Below, piece after piece: positions 7,772-16,187 of a stretch of DNA of 64,000 bases; position 1 is the first letter of the stretch; every line of letters begins with the position of its first letter. The translations under genes were made by a program, and so were the position numbers. Source of the DNA: Candidatus Sericytochromatia bacterium (GTDB taxonomy: Bacteria; Cyanobacteriota; Sericytochromatia; UBA7694). Where the stretch lies: positions 1 to 64,000 of the forward strand of contig JADMKE010000001.1 in assembly GCA_018780035.1 (NCBI GenBank), written 5' to 3'. The notes under the pieces were generated by a model. That model saw only the letters and a program-made list of their open reading frames with translations. It was not told the DNA's origin and did not search any database.

Positions 7772-8821
7772 ATGTCCAGTTATCGGGATGTTTTAGACCC
7801 CACCGGGAGCGGTGACGCCCAATTGATCGGGCGCAAAAAAGTGGCACTGATTCTGATTGCCTTGGGACCCGAAATCGCTTCGACGGTGCTGCGCCATTTT
7901 GATGAAAGTGAAGTTGAGCAGATTGCGCTCGAAATTTCGACCATGCGCCAAACCGAGCACGAAGTGGTCAACCGTGTCTTGGAAGAGTTTTACCAAATGG
8001 CGCGGGCCGGTGAATTGAATGCTCTGGGGGGGCAAGACTATGCCGAAACCCTCTTGCGTGGCGCGTTTGGTGATGCCCGTGCCAACCGCGTTTTGGGCAA
8101 GCTCGATGTCTTGCAAGAGAAAAACAGCCTGCCTTTTGAGGCCTTCCGCAAAGCAGACCCAGCCCAGGTGGCTCATTTGATTCAGAATGAACATCCCCAG
8201 ACCATTGCCTTGATTCTGGCCTATCTCAAGCCTGAACAGGCGGCGGTGGTGCTCTCCAATCTCAACGACGACTTGCAAATCGAGGTCTCGACCCGCATGG
8301 CCACGATGGAGCGCGCAGGCCTCGAAGTGGTCAAAGAGATAGAAACCATTTTACAGTCAAAATTTGCCTCCATTCTCAAACACGATCGCGGTACCCATGT
8401 GGGCGGGGTCAAGAGTCTGGCCGAAGTCCTCAATCGGGTGGATCGCAGTACAGAGCGCAATATCATCGAAAACCTTGAGCGTTTCGACCCTGAGTTGGCA
8501 GAGTCGGTCAAAAAACTGATGTTTGTCTTTGACGATTTAATCATTCTTGATGACCGCGGCATTCAGCGCCTCTTGCGCGAACTCGACAGCAAAGATCTGG
8601 CCTTGGCCCTCAAAGGCGCCAACGAAGATGTCCAAAACAAAGTCTTTAGAAACATGTCCGAGCGGGCCTCTTCGATGCTGCGCGACGATATGGAGTCGAT
8701 GGGCCCTGTGCGCCTGAAAGACGTCGAAGAAACCCAACAAAAAATAGTCAATATCATCCGCCGTTTGGAAGAGTCAGGTGAAATCGTCATCAGCCATGGT
8801 GGAGAAGATATTGTCATCTGA
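7772..8821 (+). CDS. fliG: Flagellar motor switch protein FliG
   Basis: FliG sits on the cytoplasmic face of the MS ring and transmits torque from the stator. The 349-residue protein has all three domains: the N-terminal FliF-binding part (GRKKVALILIALGPEIASTVLRHF), the middle domain with the EHPQ motif (NEHPQTIALILAYLKPEQAAVVLSNL) that binds FliM, and the C-terminal torque domain with charged residues (LDDRGIQRLLRELDSKDLALALKG and RMSERASSMLRDDME-like sequence). Length is normal. Its 3' end overlaps the fliH reading frame. Confidence 0.97.
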   Translation: MSSYRDVLDPTGSGDAQLIGRKKVALILIALGPEIASTVLRHFDESEVEQIALEISTMRQTEHEVVNRVLEEFYQMARAGELNALGGQDYAETLLRGAFGDARANRVLGKLDVLQEKNSLPFEAFRKADPAQVAHLIQNEHPQTIALILAYLKPEQAAVVLSNLNDDLQIEVSTRMATMERAGLEVVKEIETILQSKFASILKHDRGTHVGGVKSLAEVLNRVDRSTERNIIENLERFDPELAESVKKLMFVFDDLIILDDRGIQRLLRELDSKDLALALKGANEDVQNKVFRNMSERASSMLRDDMESMGPVRLKDVEETQQKIVNIIRRLEESGEIVISHGGEDIVI

Positions 8822-9557
8822 TCCCTATTTTCATCCCCGGATTATCAAAAATGTCCAGCTCGAAGACGAGCGCTGTCTCATTCCTGCTTTACAGCCAGCG
8901 GTCAAAGCCGGGGAGCCCGCCTCTCTCGAAGAGCAGACAGCCGCCATTCTGGCCAAGACCCAGCAAGAGGCCGAAGCGATTATCCAGCAGGCCATTGCTG
9001 AAGCCGAGCGGATTGTGCAGCAGGCCCGCCAGGATGCCGCAAACCTGATTCACGAAAGTGAAGCCAAAATGCAGCTTTTACAAGCACAGGCTGTGCAAGC
9101 TGGGCAAGCCCAAGGTGAAGCCCAGGGTTTGGCTGAACTCAAACAGGCTGCTCAACTGTTTGAAACCGTTTTGAGTGAGGCCCAGGCCGAGCGCAAGCGT
9201 CTGCTTGAAAGCTCAGAAGCTGCTGCTGTGCAACTGATTCTGGCAATCGTGCGCAAGGTGCTCAAAGTTGAGCCGATTATCAACGAACAGGTGATTTTAA
9301 AAGTGGCTCGCGCCGCCTTGCAGCGTTTGAGCAAGGTCTCTGATGTCCAGATCTTTGTGCATCCGGCAGATCTGGAACTTTTACATTTTAATTTATCGCA
9401 ATTTTCGGATCTGGCTTTGGAAATAGTCTTGGAACCCGACGAAAAAATTGCCCCCGGTGGCTGCCGTATCCACAGCCGTTCGGGCACCATTGATGCCACG
9501 CTCGACAGCCAGTTTGAAACCGTGGCACGTTCATTTCTGGCGGTGGCCGAGGGTTAA
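8796..9557 (+). CDS. fliH: Flagellar assembly protein FliH
   Basis: FliH is the stator-like regulator of the export ATPase FliI, related to peripheral stalk subunits of ATP synthases. The ~250-residue product has a long Ala/Gln/Glu-rich helical region (QQEAEAIIQQAIAEAERIV, QARQDAANLIHESEAKMQ) typical of FliH/YscL, and a C-terminal domain (LILAIVRKVLKVE, EPDEKIAPGGCRIHSRSGTIDATLDSQFETV) that matches the FliH/HrpE family. The start is uncertain: ATG 8796 is given, but GTG 8778 (with GGAAGA upstream) and TTG 8811 (with GGAG upstream) are also in frame. All overlap fliG. The usual next gene, fliI, is absent. Confidence 0.9.
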   Translation: MVEKILSSDPYFHPRIIKNVQLEDERCLIPALQPAVKAGEPASLEEQTAAILAKTQQEAEAIIQQAIAEAERIVQQARQDAANLIHESEAKMQLLQAQAVQAGQAQGEAQGLAELKQAAQLFETVLSEAQAERKRLLESSEAAAVQLILAIVRKVLKVEPIINEQVILKVARAALQRLSKVSDVQIFVHPADLELLHFNLSQFSDLALEIVLEPDEKIAPGGCRIHSRSGTIDATLDSQFETVARSFLAVAEG

Positions 9558-9563
9558 CCCGGT

Positions 9564-9592
9564 TTGGGGCGTCTCTCTGGTCGTGTTAAGAT
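9564..9592 (+). promoter_or_regulatory. Possible promoter of fliW-csrA
   Basis: TTGGGG (9564-9569), a 17-bp spacer and TAAGAT (9587-9592), 73 nt before the fliW ATG. The same TAAGAT -10 occurs before the HEAT-repeat gene. Confidence 0.4.
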
Positions 9593-9665
9593 AGGGTTTG
9601 ATTCCGTGAGCCATACACGCGACTGTCAGCACGGATGATTAAAATGATTGAGGCCCAAGCCCCTT

Positions 9666-10118
9666 ATGAGCACACAGATTGAAGCCAATAGCCAGAATTT
9701 AGAAAAACAGGCCCAAGAATTGCGGTTTCTGGGACAGGGACTTTTGGGCTTTGAGCACCTCTTGACTTATTCGCTCTCCGTCTATGATCCCCAAACCCCC
9801 TTTTATTGGCTGCGCTCGCAGGAAGATGAAAATGCGGCTTTTATTGTAATGGAGCCCTGTTACTTGGTTTCTGACTATGCCTTTGACCTGCCAGACGACT
9901 TTGCTACTGAACTTGCGATCTCCCATTCAGAAGATGCCTTTGTGCTCGTGATTCTGCGCATTCCCGACAATATGCAGGAAATGACTGCCAATTTGGCTGG
10001 GCCACTGATTTTTAATCGCCACACAGGTTATGGCAAACAATTGGTCTTAGAAGCTGCCGACTATCCGCTGCGCTTTCCGCTTTTTCCCGCTGAGCCCACA
10101 GAAGTTGAGTCTGTCTGA
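9666..10118 (+). CDS. fliW: Flagellar assembly factor FliW
   Basis: FliW binds both flagellin and CsrA, and releases CsrA inhibition of flagellin translation as flagellin is exported. The 150-residue protein shows the family pattern: GLLGFEHLLTYSL, FYWLRSQEDENAAFIVMEP (compare the FliW consensus F..LqS...p...FlvinP), FDLPDDF and a late NLAGPLIFN (the NLxAPivin motif). Its partner csrA starts 6 nt later, the classic gene pair. The ATG at 9666 is used; an in-frame TTG lies at 9648. Confidence 0.93.
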   Translation: MSTQIEANSQNLEKQAQELRFLGQGLLGFEHLLTYSLSVYDPQTPFYWLRSQEDENAAFIVMEPCYLVSDYAFDLPDDFATELAISHSEDAFVLVILRIPDNMQEMTANLAGPLIFNRHTGYGKQLVLEAADYPLRFPLFPAEPTEVESV

Positions 10119-10124
10119 GTTTCT

Positions 10125-10499
10125 ATGCTTGTACTCAGCCGCAAAATCAACGAAAGCATTATGATCGGCGATCAGATCGAGGTGATTGTGCTCGATGTGC
10201 GCGATGGCCATGTCAAACTGGGAATCAAAGCCCCCCGCGATATCAGCGTGCATCGCCAAGAGATCTATGTCGAAATCAAACAGGAAAATACCCAGGCCAG
10301 CCAACAAAATCCTCAGGCCTTGGCCTCAGCCGCACGTGCCTTGCAGGGCTCTGTTTCGAAAAAAATCAAACAGGCTGTGCGCGAGGAAACCCAGCAGGCT
10401 TCTCTGCCTCTCTCCCCCAAAAAAGAGGATTCTCTGCGCTCCTTGGGCAAAGCGCTGAAGCCAAATTCCGGCCCCCCTACTGATGCCGAAACTCCCTGA
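10125..10499 (+). CDS. csrA: Carbon storage regulator CsrA with C-terminal extension
   Basis: CsrA is a dimeric RNA-binding protein that blocks or alters translation of target mRNAs. The first ~55 residues are canonical: MLVLSRKINESIMIGD, IEVIVLDVRDGHVKLGIKAP, ISVHRQEIYVEI, with the conserved GHVKLGI core and the Arg of VHRxE. Most CsrA proteins stop at 60-75 residues; this one continues to 124 with a Gln/Ala/Ser/Lys-rich tail (KKIKQAVREETQQ) that has no recognisable fold. Paired with fliW, it is probably the flagellin regulator. The last 17 nt overlap the next gene. Confidence 0.95.
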   Translation: MLVLSRKINESIMIGDQIEVIVLDVRDGHVKLGIKAPRDISVHRQEIYVEIKQENTQASQQNPQALASAARALQGSVSKKIKQAVREETQQASLPLSPKKEDSLRSLGKALKPNSGPPTDAETP

Positions 10500-11262
10500 G
10501 CGTGGGGCTTTCTTGCGGTTTTCTCTGCGGCCCTTTGCGCTGGTGTGTTTGGTCTCATTCTTGCTCAATTGCTCATTTCTTCCGGTCTGGATCGCTTCCG
10601 CGGCGACGGCGGTCCCGGTGATTCCCCCACAAGACACAGTGGTGGTCGTGGATTTTGCGCAAAGCCCCGAAGGTCAGCTCTGTGCCCGCAGCATTCGCCA
10701 AGAATTGGTGCGCTCTCAGCTTTTGAATGTCTGGCCCGGTTGGTATACCCGCCAGCGTCTGGTCAATTCAGATAGCCAAAATTGGCAGGCCCTGCTGCAA
10801 GCCCTGCCTGAGGTTCAGAGTTTGATTCTGGGGGATGTGCAATTGGAGGCCGAGCGTGTGATCGTCAATCTGGTTGTTGCCCGCAATGGGCCCGAGCCCG
10901 CTTTGGTCTTTGCCGAAGTCGCGAAAGATCGGCCCGATGAGCTGGAAACACTCTGTCGGGGGCTGGCCGCTCAAATTTTGGGAACCTCCGTTGCCACACC
11001 TTTGCAAAGTCCGGGGCTCTCGGCGAGTTTATCGTTGATCATGCCCGGTGCCGGCCATTTTTATCAGGGCAAGCCCCTGAATATTCTCTTGGGAGCGGGT
11101 TTTTTAAGTGGCTATCTGGCCTTGGCTTATTTGGGCTTCAGTTCTCGCCAGGAGAGTGTGCCTTCGCGAGAGCAATGGGGTGGACTGCTTTTATTGCTCA
11201 GTTTGACCGATGTACTCAGCGCCTATTTTTTATCTCTGTCAGCTGAGACGGGAGGGAATTAA
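10483..11262 (+). CDS. Exported or membrane protein with DUF5683-like C-terminus
   Basis: The 259-residue protein begins with a signal peptide or membrane helix (FALVCLVSFLLNCSFLPVWIASA) and then a ~130-residue periplasmic region (TVVVVDF, QLCARSIRQELVRS, VQSLILGDVQLEAERVIVNLVVAR) that looks like a small alpha/beta domain of the kind found in envelope proteins that sum contributions to a named activity; the exact family is unclear. The C-terminal part, LSLIMPGAGHFYQGKPLNILLGAGFLSGYLAL, has the PGxGxFYxGKxxxG pattern of DUF5683/TM2-like membrane segments, followed by a last helix. It overlaps csrA by 17 nt. Function unknown. Confidence 0.7.
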   Translation: MPKLPERGAFLRFSLRPFALVCLVSFLLNCSFLPVWIASAATAVPVIPPQDTVVVVDFAQSPEGQLCARSIRQELVRSQLLNVWPGWYTRQRLVNSDSQNWQALLQALPEVQSLILGDVQLEAERVIVNLVVARNGPEPALVFAEVAKDRPDELETLCRGLAAQILGTSVATPLQSPGLSASLSLIMPGAGHFYQGKPLNILLGAGFLSGYLALAYLGFSSRQESVPSREQWGGLLLLLSLTDVLSAYFLSLSAETGGN

Positions 11263-11268
11263 AACACA

Positions 11269-11439
11269 ATGTGGACAAGAATATCTATTTCTCTGATCAT
11301 GGGGCTGATCTGTGGTTGGTTCTTGCTGGGTTGCAGTCCCTTGGTCGCGATTTTTTTGATGACCCCAGAACAGGTCACACAGCCCTTTTTAAATCCCTCT
11401 CCCAGCCCCTCGCTTTTTTCTCAGGAAAACCCTTTGTGA
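11269..11439 (+). CDS. Small lipoprotein (56 residues)
   Basis: Below common length cut-offs but well supported: ATG at 11269 with GGAGGG 12 nt upstream, a short basic start (MWTR), a hydrophobic segment and the lipobox LLGC with Cys at residue 22, then a Pro/Ser-rich tail (LNPSPSPSLFS) ending at TGA 11437-11439. It begins 6 nt after the preceding membrane-protein gene, so the two are likely co-transcribed. Such small lipoproteins may be lysis-like or entericidin-like, but nothing here proves a function. Confidence 0.6.
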   Translation: MWTRISISLIMGLICGWFLLGCSPLVAIFLMTPEQVTQPFLNPSPSPSLFSQENPL

Positions 11440-11442
11440 GTT

Positions 11443-11470
11443 TTGATACACCTGCCTCTTGTGTTAAGAT
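11443..11470 (+). promoter_or_regulatory. Promoter of the HEAT-repeat gene
   Basis: TTGATA (11443-11448), a 16-bp spacer and TAAGAT (11465-11470), 59 nt before the ATG at 11530. Confidence 0.5.
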
Positions 11471-11529
11471 GATGCAGGTAAAAATCGGCAATTTGCAGCC
11501 CATTACACGTTGGAAAGGCAATACCAATC

Positions 11530-13533
11530 ATGACTAGCGATGAGACCTTAAAAGCCGCCCTGAATTCGACAGAGATGAAGCAGCGTCTGGCTGCCATTGA
11601 TCAACTCAGCAAAACCCCATTGCCCCAGGGAGCAGAATTGCTTTTCTCCTCTCTTCAAGATCCAGAGGTCAAGGTCCGTGCTGCGGCTGCTTTTGCGCTG
11701 CGGAAATATGCCCAAGATCCCGCTGTGGTTCAGCCTTTGATTGCCCTCTTGGCAGATCAAAACCTTGATGTGCAATTGGCTGTGGCCTTTTCGCTGGGCG
11801 AAACCGGTGCCGCTGAAGCCGTCGGTGGATTGACCCCCCTATTGGCCTCCGCTGACGATCGCTTGCGCAGCCGCACCGCTGAAGCCCTCGGCAAATTGGA
11901 CAATTCCCAGGCCTGTGATGCACTTTTTGAGGCGCTTGAAAAAGAAGAAAATCCCAAAGTGGGTCTGCGCATTGCCGAGGCCTTGCGCCGTCTTGGCGAT
12001 GAACGTGCCATTCCAATTTTGATTGCCGCTCTGCAATTTGAAGACAGTGGCGTGCGGGCCCGTGCCGTTGAGGCTTTGGCCCAGCCGGGCGACCTCACTG
12101 TGGTCGGCCCTCTGGTGGCCGCTTTGGCCGACGAAACCCAAATGGTGCGCTCTGCTGCTGCGTTTATCCTGGGCCGACTGGGCCCCGTCGCCGTGGATGC
12201 CCTGACCGGGGCTTTGGCCGATGAGACCCGCAGTGTGCGCTCTGGGGCTGCCAAAGCCCTGAGTGAGATTGGCGACATCCGCACCCTGCAGCCCTTGCTG
12301 AAGGCCCTCGAAGACGAAGACCGCCGTGTCCGGACCCGTGCTGCTCAGGCCCTGGGCCGTTTGGGCTCTGAAGAAGCCATTCCTGCCCTGATGCGCTGTG
12401 TGACCCAAGACGAAGCCAAGCGGGTGCGCTGGCGCGCCACAGGCGCTTTGCGCGAACTCAAAAGCCTGCAAGCGGCTCCCGCTTTGGTGGCCGCCCTCAA
12501 AGACGAAGACAGCAGTGTGCGTTTGGAGGCCGTTCGGGCTCTGACGGATTTGGACCTGTCTGATGCCGTTGATGAAATCAAAGAACTTTTGCAAGATCCG
12601 ATTCGCCGTGTGCGTTGTGGGGCGGCCAAGTCCCTGGGTGAATTGGGTGATCACCGCGCAATCGGCCCCCTGCGGGATGCCCTTTGGAATGACGATGATC
12701 AGAGTGTGCGTTTGGAATCCGCCAAAGCCACCCGCAAACTGCGCCACCGTCTGGCTGAGACGGTTCAGGCCTTGCTACAACTTGAAGAGCAGGCCCTGCT
12801 CTCACTCGTGGATGCCCTGCGTGATGAAGACAGCCGTGTGCGTTTAGAGGCGATTTATTCACTGGCCGAATCGGCAGGTGAAGTGGTTGTTGAACCCCTG
12901 ATTGAAGCTTTGCAAGATGAAGATTCTCAGGTGCGCGCAGAAGCCGCTTATGCCTTGGGCAATACCCGCGACACCCGGTCTGTTGGGCCTTTGCTGGAGC
13001 TGCTGCGTGATGAAGACAGCCATGTGCGCACCAATGCTTCCGAGAGCCTGATTGCCTTGGGTGACTCCAATCTGGTTGAACTCTTGCTGGAGTCGCTGCG
13101 CGACGAAGACAGCCGCATGCGCACCAGTGCCTCGTTTATTCTGGGCCGCTTGGGGGGCTATGCCGTTGAGCGCCTGATTGCCTCTCTGCAAGATGGCGAC
13201 AGCCGGATGCGTTCAAGTGTGGCCTTTGTTTTGGGCGAAGTGGGTGATGGACGTGCGCTCTCCCATTTGATCAATGCCCTGCAAGACTCTGATCGCCGCG
13301 TGCGGGCCACGGCTGCAGAGGCGATTGAAAAATTGGCTTTCCATTCGATTCAACCCCTGATCGATGCGCTTTCGAGCGAAGACAATCGAGTGCGCAGTCG
13401 CGCAGCCAAAGCTTTGGGCAATTTGGCCCAGCAGACAGTGGTTCCTTTGCTCAGTGTTGCTGAAGATGAAGATGCCCGTGTTCAGACGATTGCGGCTGAA
13501 GCCTTGAGCAAATTGGGCGGCGAACAGGCCTAA
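11530..13533 (+). CDS. HEAT-repeat (PBS lyase-like) scaffold protein
   Basis: A 667-residue protein built almost wholly of about 21 HEAT repeats of 31 residues. Each repeats a pattern such as LLKALEDEDRRVRTRAAQALGRLG, with DEDSRVR(L/T)xAxxAL between helices, the short-type repeat first seen in phycobilisome lyases. It has no signal peptide or membrane segment, so it should form a cytoplasmic right-handed solenoid for protein binding. No catalytic domain is attached. The M48 protease gene follows by 5 nt, suggesting one transcript. Whether it has any link to the HEAT region of the transporter at 19819 is unknown. Confidence 0.9.
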   Translation: MTSDETLKAALNSTEMKQRLAAIDQLSKTPLPQGAELLFSSLQDPEVKVRAAAAFALRKYAQDPAVVQPLIALLADQNLDVQLAVAFSLGETGAAEAVGGLTPLLASADDRLRSRTAEALGKLDNSQACDALFEALEKEENPKVGLRIAEALRRLGDERAIPILIAALQFEDSGVRARAVEALAQPGDLTVVGPLVAALADETQMVRSAAAFILGRLGPVAVDALTGALADETRSVRSGAAKALSEIGDIRTLQPLLKALEDEDRRVRTRAAQALGRLGSEEAIPALMRCVTQDEAKRVRWRATGALRELKSLQAAPALVAALKDEDSSVRLEAVRALTDLDLSDAVDEIKELLQDPIRRVRCGAAKSLGELGDHRAIGPLRDALWNDDDQSVRLESAKATRKLRHRLAETVQALLQLEEQALLSLVDALRDEDSRVRLEAIYSLAESAGEVVVEPLIEALQDEDSQVRAEAAYALGNTRDTRSVGPLLELLRDEDSHVRTNASESLIALGDSNLVELLLESLRDEDSRMRTSASFILGRLGGYAVERLIASLQDGDSRMRSSVAFVLGEVGDGRALSHLINALQDSDRRVRATAAEAIEKLAFHSIQPLIDALSSEDNRVRSRAAKALGNLAQQTVVPLLSVAEDEDARVQTIAAEALSKLGGEQA

Positions 13534-13538
13534 CAATC

Positions 13539-14534
13539 ATGACAAATGCAAGTGCTTCCACTCAGTCTCAGGTGAGCTGTACCTATTGTGGTCAGCTTCA
13601 TGCGCTCAAGCCTGAAACCCTGAGCAAGATTCAGGTTCGCTGTTCCCGCTGCAAATTGCAATTGGGGCAAAGTGATCACCACATTCGCTTTCGGCATATG
13701 GACCCGGCTGTTTACCGCCATCCCCTCGACCACGAGGCGCAGGATCATTTAAAGGCCTTGCCTGGGGTGGACAATGTCTTAAAAAAACTCCTGGAGTACT
13801 CTCAAGAGGCTTTTGGGGATACCTTCTTTGCGATGAACTGCCTGCGCGCTGGCACAAAGCAATTCCCTGATCTCTATGCCAAATTGCAGGTTGCCTGCCA
13901 AACCTTGGGGATGCTCACCCAACCTGAGCTCTTTGTCTCCCCCGATGGACTGGTGCCAGGCTCTGCCTGGGGCACCTATAGCGGGGGGTTAGAGCGGCCG
14001 TTTATCGTCTTTCCCAGCTCTTTACTGGATAAGCTGACTGAAGAGGAAATTCTGGCGGTTTTGGCCCATGAGATCGGACATTTCCACTGCAACCATCACC
14101 CCTTAAAGGTGGCTGCAGATTTTCTGATGATTCTCAAAGGCAAGGTGCTCAAAAAAAGTCCCATGCTGGCCCTGCTGGATAGTATTACCCCACCCGTGCA
14201 AAATGCGCTCTTCCTTTGGCGGCGCAAGGCAGATTTAAGCGCTGATCGCACCAGTTTGCTGGTTTTGCAAAATACCCAGTTGATGGCCCAATTATTGGCT
14301 CAGCATGTGGGTGGACAAAATCTGGATCGCGTCAATTTGGCTGAATTCCTGGCTCAGGCCAATAATTTTGAGCGTCAGCCGCTGCTCACTTGGCTGGAAA
14401 AATCCTGGCCTTTGCAGCTCTGTGATCGGGTGCCAGCCATGGGGGTTTGGCGCATGGCCGAGTTGCTCAACTGGACCTCTGAAGAAATGAAAACCTACGG
14501 TTATTCCAAAATTATCAAAGTATTTGCGGCCTGA
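13539..14534 (+). CDS. M48-family metalloprotease with N-terminal zinc ribbon
   Basis: A 331-residue protein with an N-terminal zinc-ribbon-like module (CTYCGQLH...VRCSRCKLQL, two CxxC pairs about residues 10-40). The protease domain contains EEEILAVLAHEIGHFHCNH, in which HEIGH is the HExxH zinc site, and later FLWRRKADLSADRTSLLV, where ADRxS supplies the third ligand region typical of M48 (ExxAD-type). There is only weak hydrophobicity after the active site, so it may be soluble or peripheral, unlike HtpX which has membrane helices. It follows the HEAT gene by 5 nt; the HEAT protein may be a partner. Confidence 0.85.
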   Translation: MTNASASTQSQVSCTYCGQLHALKPETLSKIQVRCSRCKLQLGQSDHHIRFRHMDPAVYRHPLDHEAQDHLKALPGVDNVLKKLLEYSQEAFGDTFFAMNCLRAGTKQFPDLYAKLQVACQTLGMLTQPELFVSPDGLVPGSAWGTYSGGLERPFIVFPSSLLDKLTEEEILAVLAHEIGHFHCNHHPLKVAADFLMILKGKVLKKSPMLALLDSITPPVQNALFLWRRKADLSADRTSLLVLQNTQLMAQLLAQHVGGQNLDRVNLAEFLAQANNFERQPLLTWLEKSWPLQLCDRVPAMGVWRMAELLNWTSEEMKTYGYSKIIKVFAA

Positions 14535-14592
14535 TTCAAAAGACATTTAGACCGTCTTGCTCTCGGCCTCAGCCAAGAAAGGGTATTTTCTT

Positions 14593-16020
14593 ATGCGTGA
14601 AGGACTGACCTACAGTGATGTTTTGCTGGTGCCCCAATATTCGGATATTGAAAGCCGCCGCAACGTCTCGACACACACCCGCCTCTCCCGGCGTTTAAAG
14701 CTCCATATCCCAATTGTCAGTGCCAATATGGACACCGTGACCGAATCAACCATGGCCACCCGCATGGCAGAATTGGGAGGCATTGGCATTATTCACCGCT
14801 TTTTAACCCTGGCTGAGCAGGTGCGTGAAGTTGCCAAAGTCAAACGCTCCCACAATTTTGTCATTCCTGACCCCTATACCATTCAGCACGACTCCACCCT
14901 GGCAGATGTCCGTGAAGCGATGTACCAGCGCAGTGTGACCTCCTTTCTGGTGGTGGATCAAAACAACCACCTCTGCGGAATTGTCACCCCGCGTGACATG
15001 ATGTTTGAAGATGGTCTCGACACCCCCTTGAGTCAGATGATGACGCCTTTTGAGCGCTTGGTTTACAAAGAGGTGGGCTCTTATAACGAAGTGGATTACG
15101 AGCAGGCCCGCCAATTGCTCAAGGCCCACAAACTCGAAAAACTGCCGCTGATCAACGCTGAGCGTCAGATTATTGGGTTGATCACGGCCAAAGATATTCA
15201 AAAGCGTCTGCAATACCCCCAGGCCATCAAAGACGCCCAGGGACGCCTCTTGGTGGGGGCTGCCATTGGTGTCAAAAATGACTATCTCGAACGCACCCAA
15301 GAATTGGTCAAAGCCGGGGTCGACGTCCTCGTGATTGATATCGCCCACGGGCACTTTAAATACCTGCTCGAAACCCTCAGCCAGATCAAATCTGAATTCC
15401 CCCAGATTGATGTGATTGCGGGCAATGTGGCCTCTGCCGCCGGCACCCGTGATTTAATTGCCGCTGGGGCCGATGCGATCAAAGTTGGTGTGGGGCCCGG
15501 TTCAACTTGTTCAACTCGGATTGTGACCGGCTCAGGTGTGCCACAATTGACGGCTGTGATGGACTGCGTCGAAGCGGCCAAAGGCATTCCTGTGATTGCC
15601 GATGGCGGTGTGCGCTATTCGGGAGATATGGTCAAAGCCCTGGCTGCGGGTGCCAGCTCGGTTATGTTGGGGGGCCTGCTCGGCGGCTGCGAAGAGAGCC
15701 CAGGTTTAACCCGCATCAAAGATGGCCAGAAGGTCAAGGTCTATCGCGGCATGGCCTCGTATGATGCGGCCCGCAACCGCCAGAGTGCCGAAAAAGGCTA
15801 TGAAGTTGATCTCGACAGCTATGTGCCTGAGGGGATTGAAACGGTCATGCCTTACAAAGGCAAGGTCCACGAGGTGATTGGCCAATTGATGGGCGGCCTG
15901 CGTTCGGGAATGAGTTATCTCGGTGCACATACTTTGCCCGAGATGGTCGAAAAAGCCGAATTCGTGCGCATCAGTCCTGCGGGTTGGCATGAAAGCACAC
16001 CTCACGCGCAGTACAAATAG
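14593..16020 (+). CDS. guaB: Inosine-5'-monophosphate dehydrogenase
   Basis: GuaB oxidises IMP to XMP with NAD+, the committed step to GMP. The 475-residue protein has the (beta/alpha)8 barrel interrupted by a pair of CBS domains (about residues 95-215: [41 protein letters not shown]). The catalytic loop [18 protein letters not shown] has the active-site Cys at residue 306. [18 protein letters not shown] binds phosphate, and the flap begins YRGMASYDA. The ATG at 14593 has GAAAGGG upstream and begins [14 protein letters not shown], the usual N-terminus. Two hairpins follow the stop. Confidence 0.97.
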   Translation: MREGLTYSDVLLVPQYSDIESRRNVSTHTRLSRRLKLHIPIVSANMDTVTESTMATRMAELGGIGIIHRFLTLAEQVREVAKVKRSHNFVIPDPYTIQHDSTLADVREAMYQRSVTSFLVVDQNNHLCGIVTPRDMMFEDGLDTPLSQMMTPFERLVYKEVGSYNEVDYEQARQLLKAHKLEKLPLINAERQIIGLITAKDIQKRLQYPQAIKDAQGRLLVGAAIGVKNDYLERTQELVKAGVDVLVIDIAHGHFKYLLETLSQIKSEFPQIDVIAGNVASAAGTRDLIAAGADAIKVGVGPGSTCSTRIVTGSGVPQLTAVMDCVEAAKGIPVIADGGVRYSGDMVKALAAGASSVMLGGLLGGCEESPGLTRIKDGQKVKVYRGMASYDAARNRQSAEKGYEVDLDSYVPEGIETVMPYKGKVHEVIGQLMGGLRSGMSYLGAHTLPEMVEKAEFVRISPAGWHESTPHAQYK

Positions 16021-16041
16021 GTTTGGACGCAGAACAAGTTA

Positions 16042-16087
16042 AAGCAGAATCAAGCTGACGGCGCTACGCTTGCGGCTTATTCTGCTT
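16042..16087 (+). terminator. Long hairpin after guaB
   Basis: AAGCAGAAT (16042-16050) pairs with ATTCTGCTT (16079-16087); AAGC/GCTT extends the stem inside. It lies 22 nt after the guaB stop, with a second hairpin behind it. Confidence 0.5.
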
Positions 16088-16100
16088 GTTGTGGGCATAC

Positions 16101-16129
16101 AAAAAGACAGCGCTAAGACGCTGCCTTTT
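16101..16129. terminator. Bidirectional terminator between guaB and a minus-strand lipoprotein
   Basis: CAGCG (16108-16112) and CGCTG (16119-16123) form the stem. TTTT follows on the plus strand, and the AAAAA at 16101-16105 gives a T run on the minus strand. It lies between the convergent genes guaB and 16188-16766. Confidence 0.6.
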
Positions 16130-16187
16130 GAGTTCAAACAGAGGTCTTGAGCTTTGCCTAAAACCCACTACCTCAAATCTATTCGGT

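Noticed and set aside
11271..11537. 88-residue plus-strand frame
   Set aside because: Off-frame relative to the small lipoprotein at 11269, which has a proper signal and lipobox.
11839..12747. 302-residue minus-strand frame
   Set aside because: Antisense to the HEAT-repeat gene; regular composition of the repeats keeps it open.
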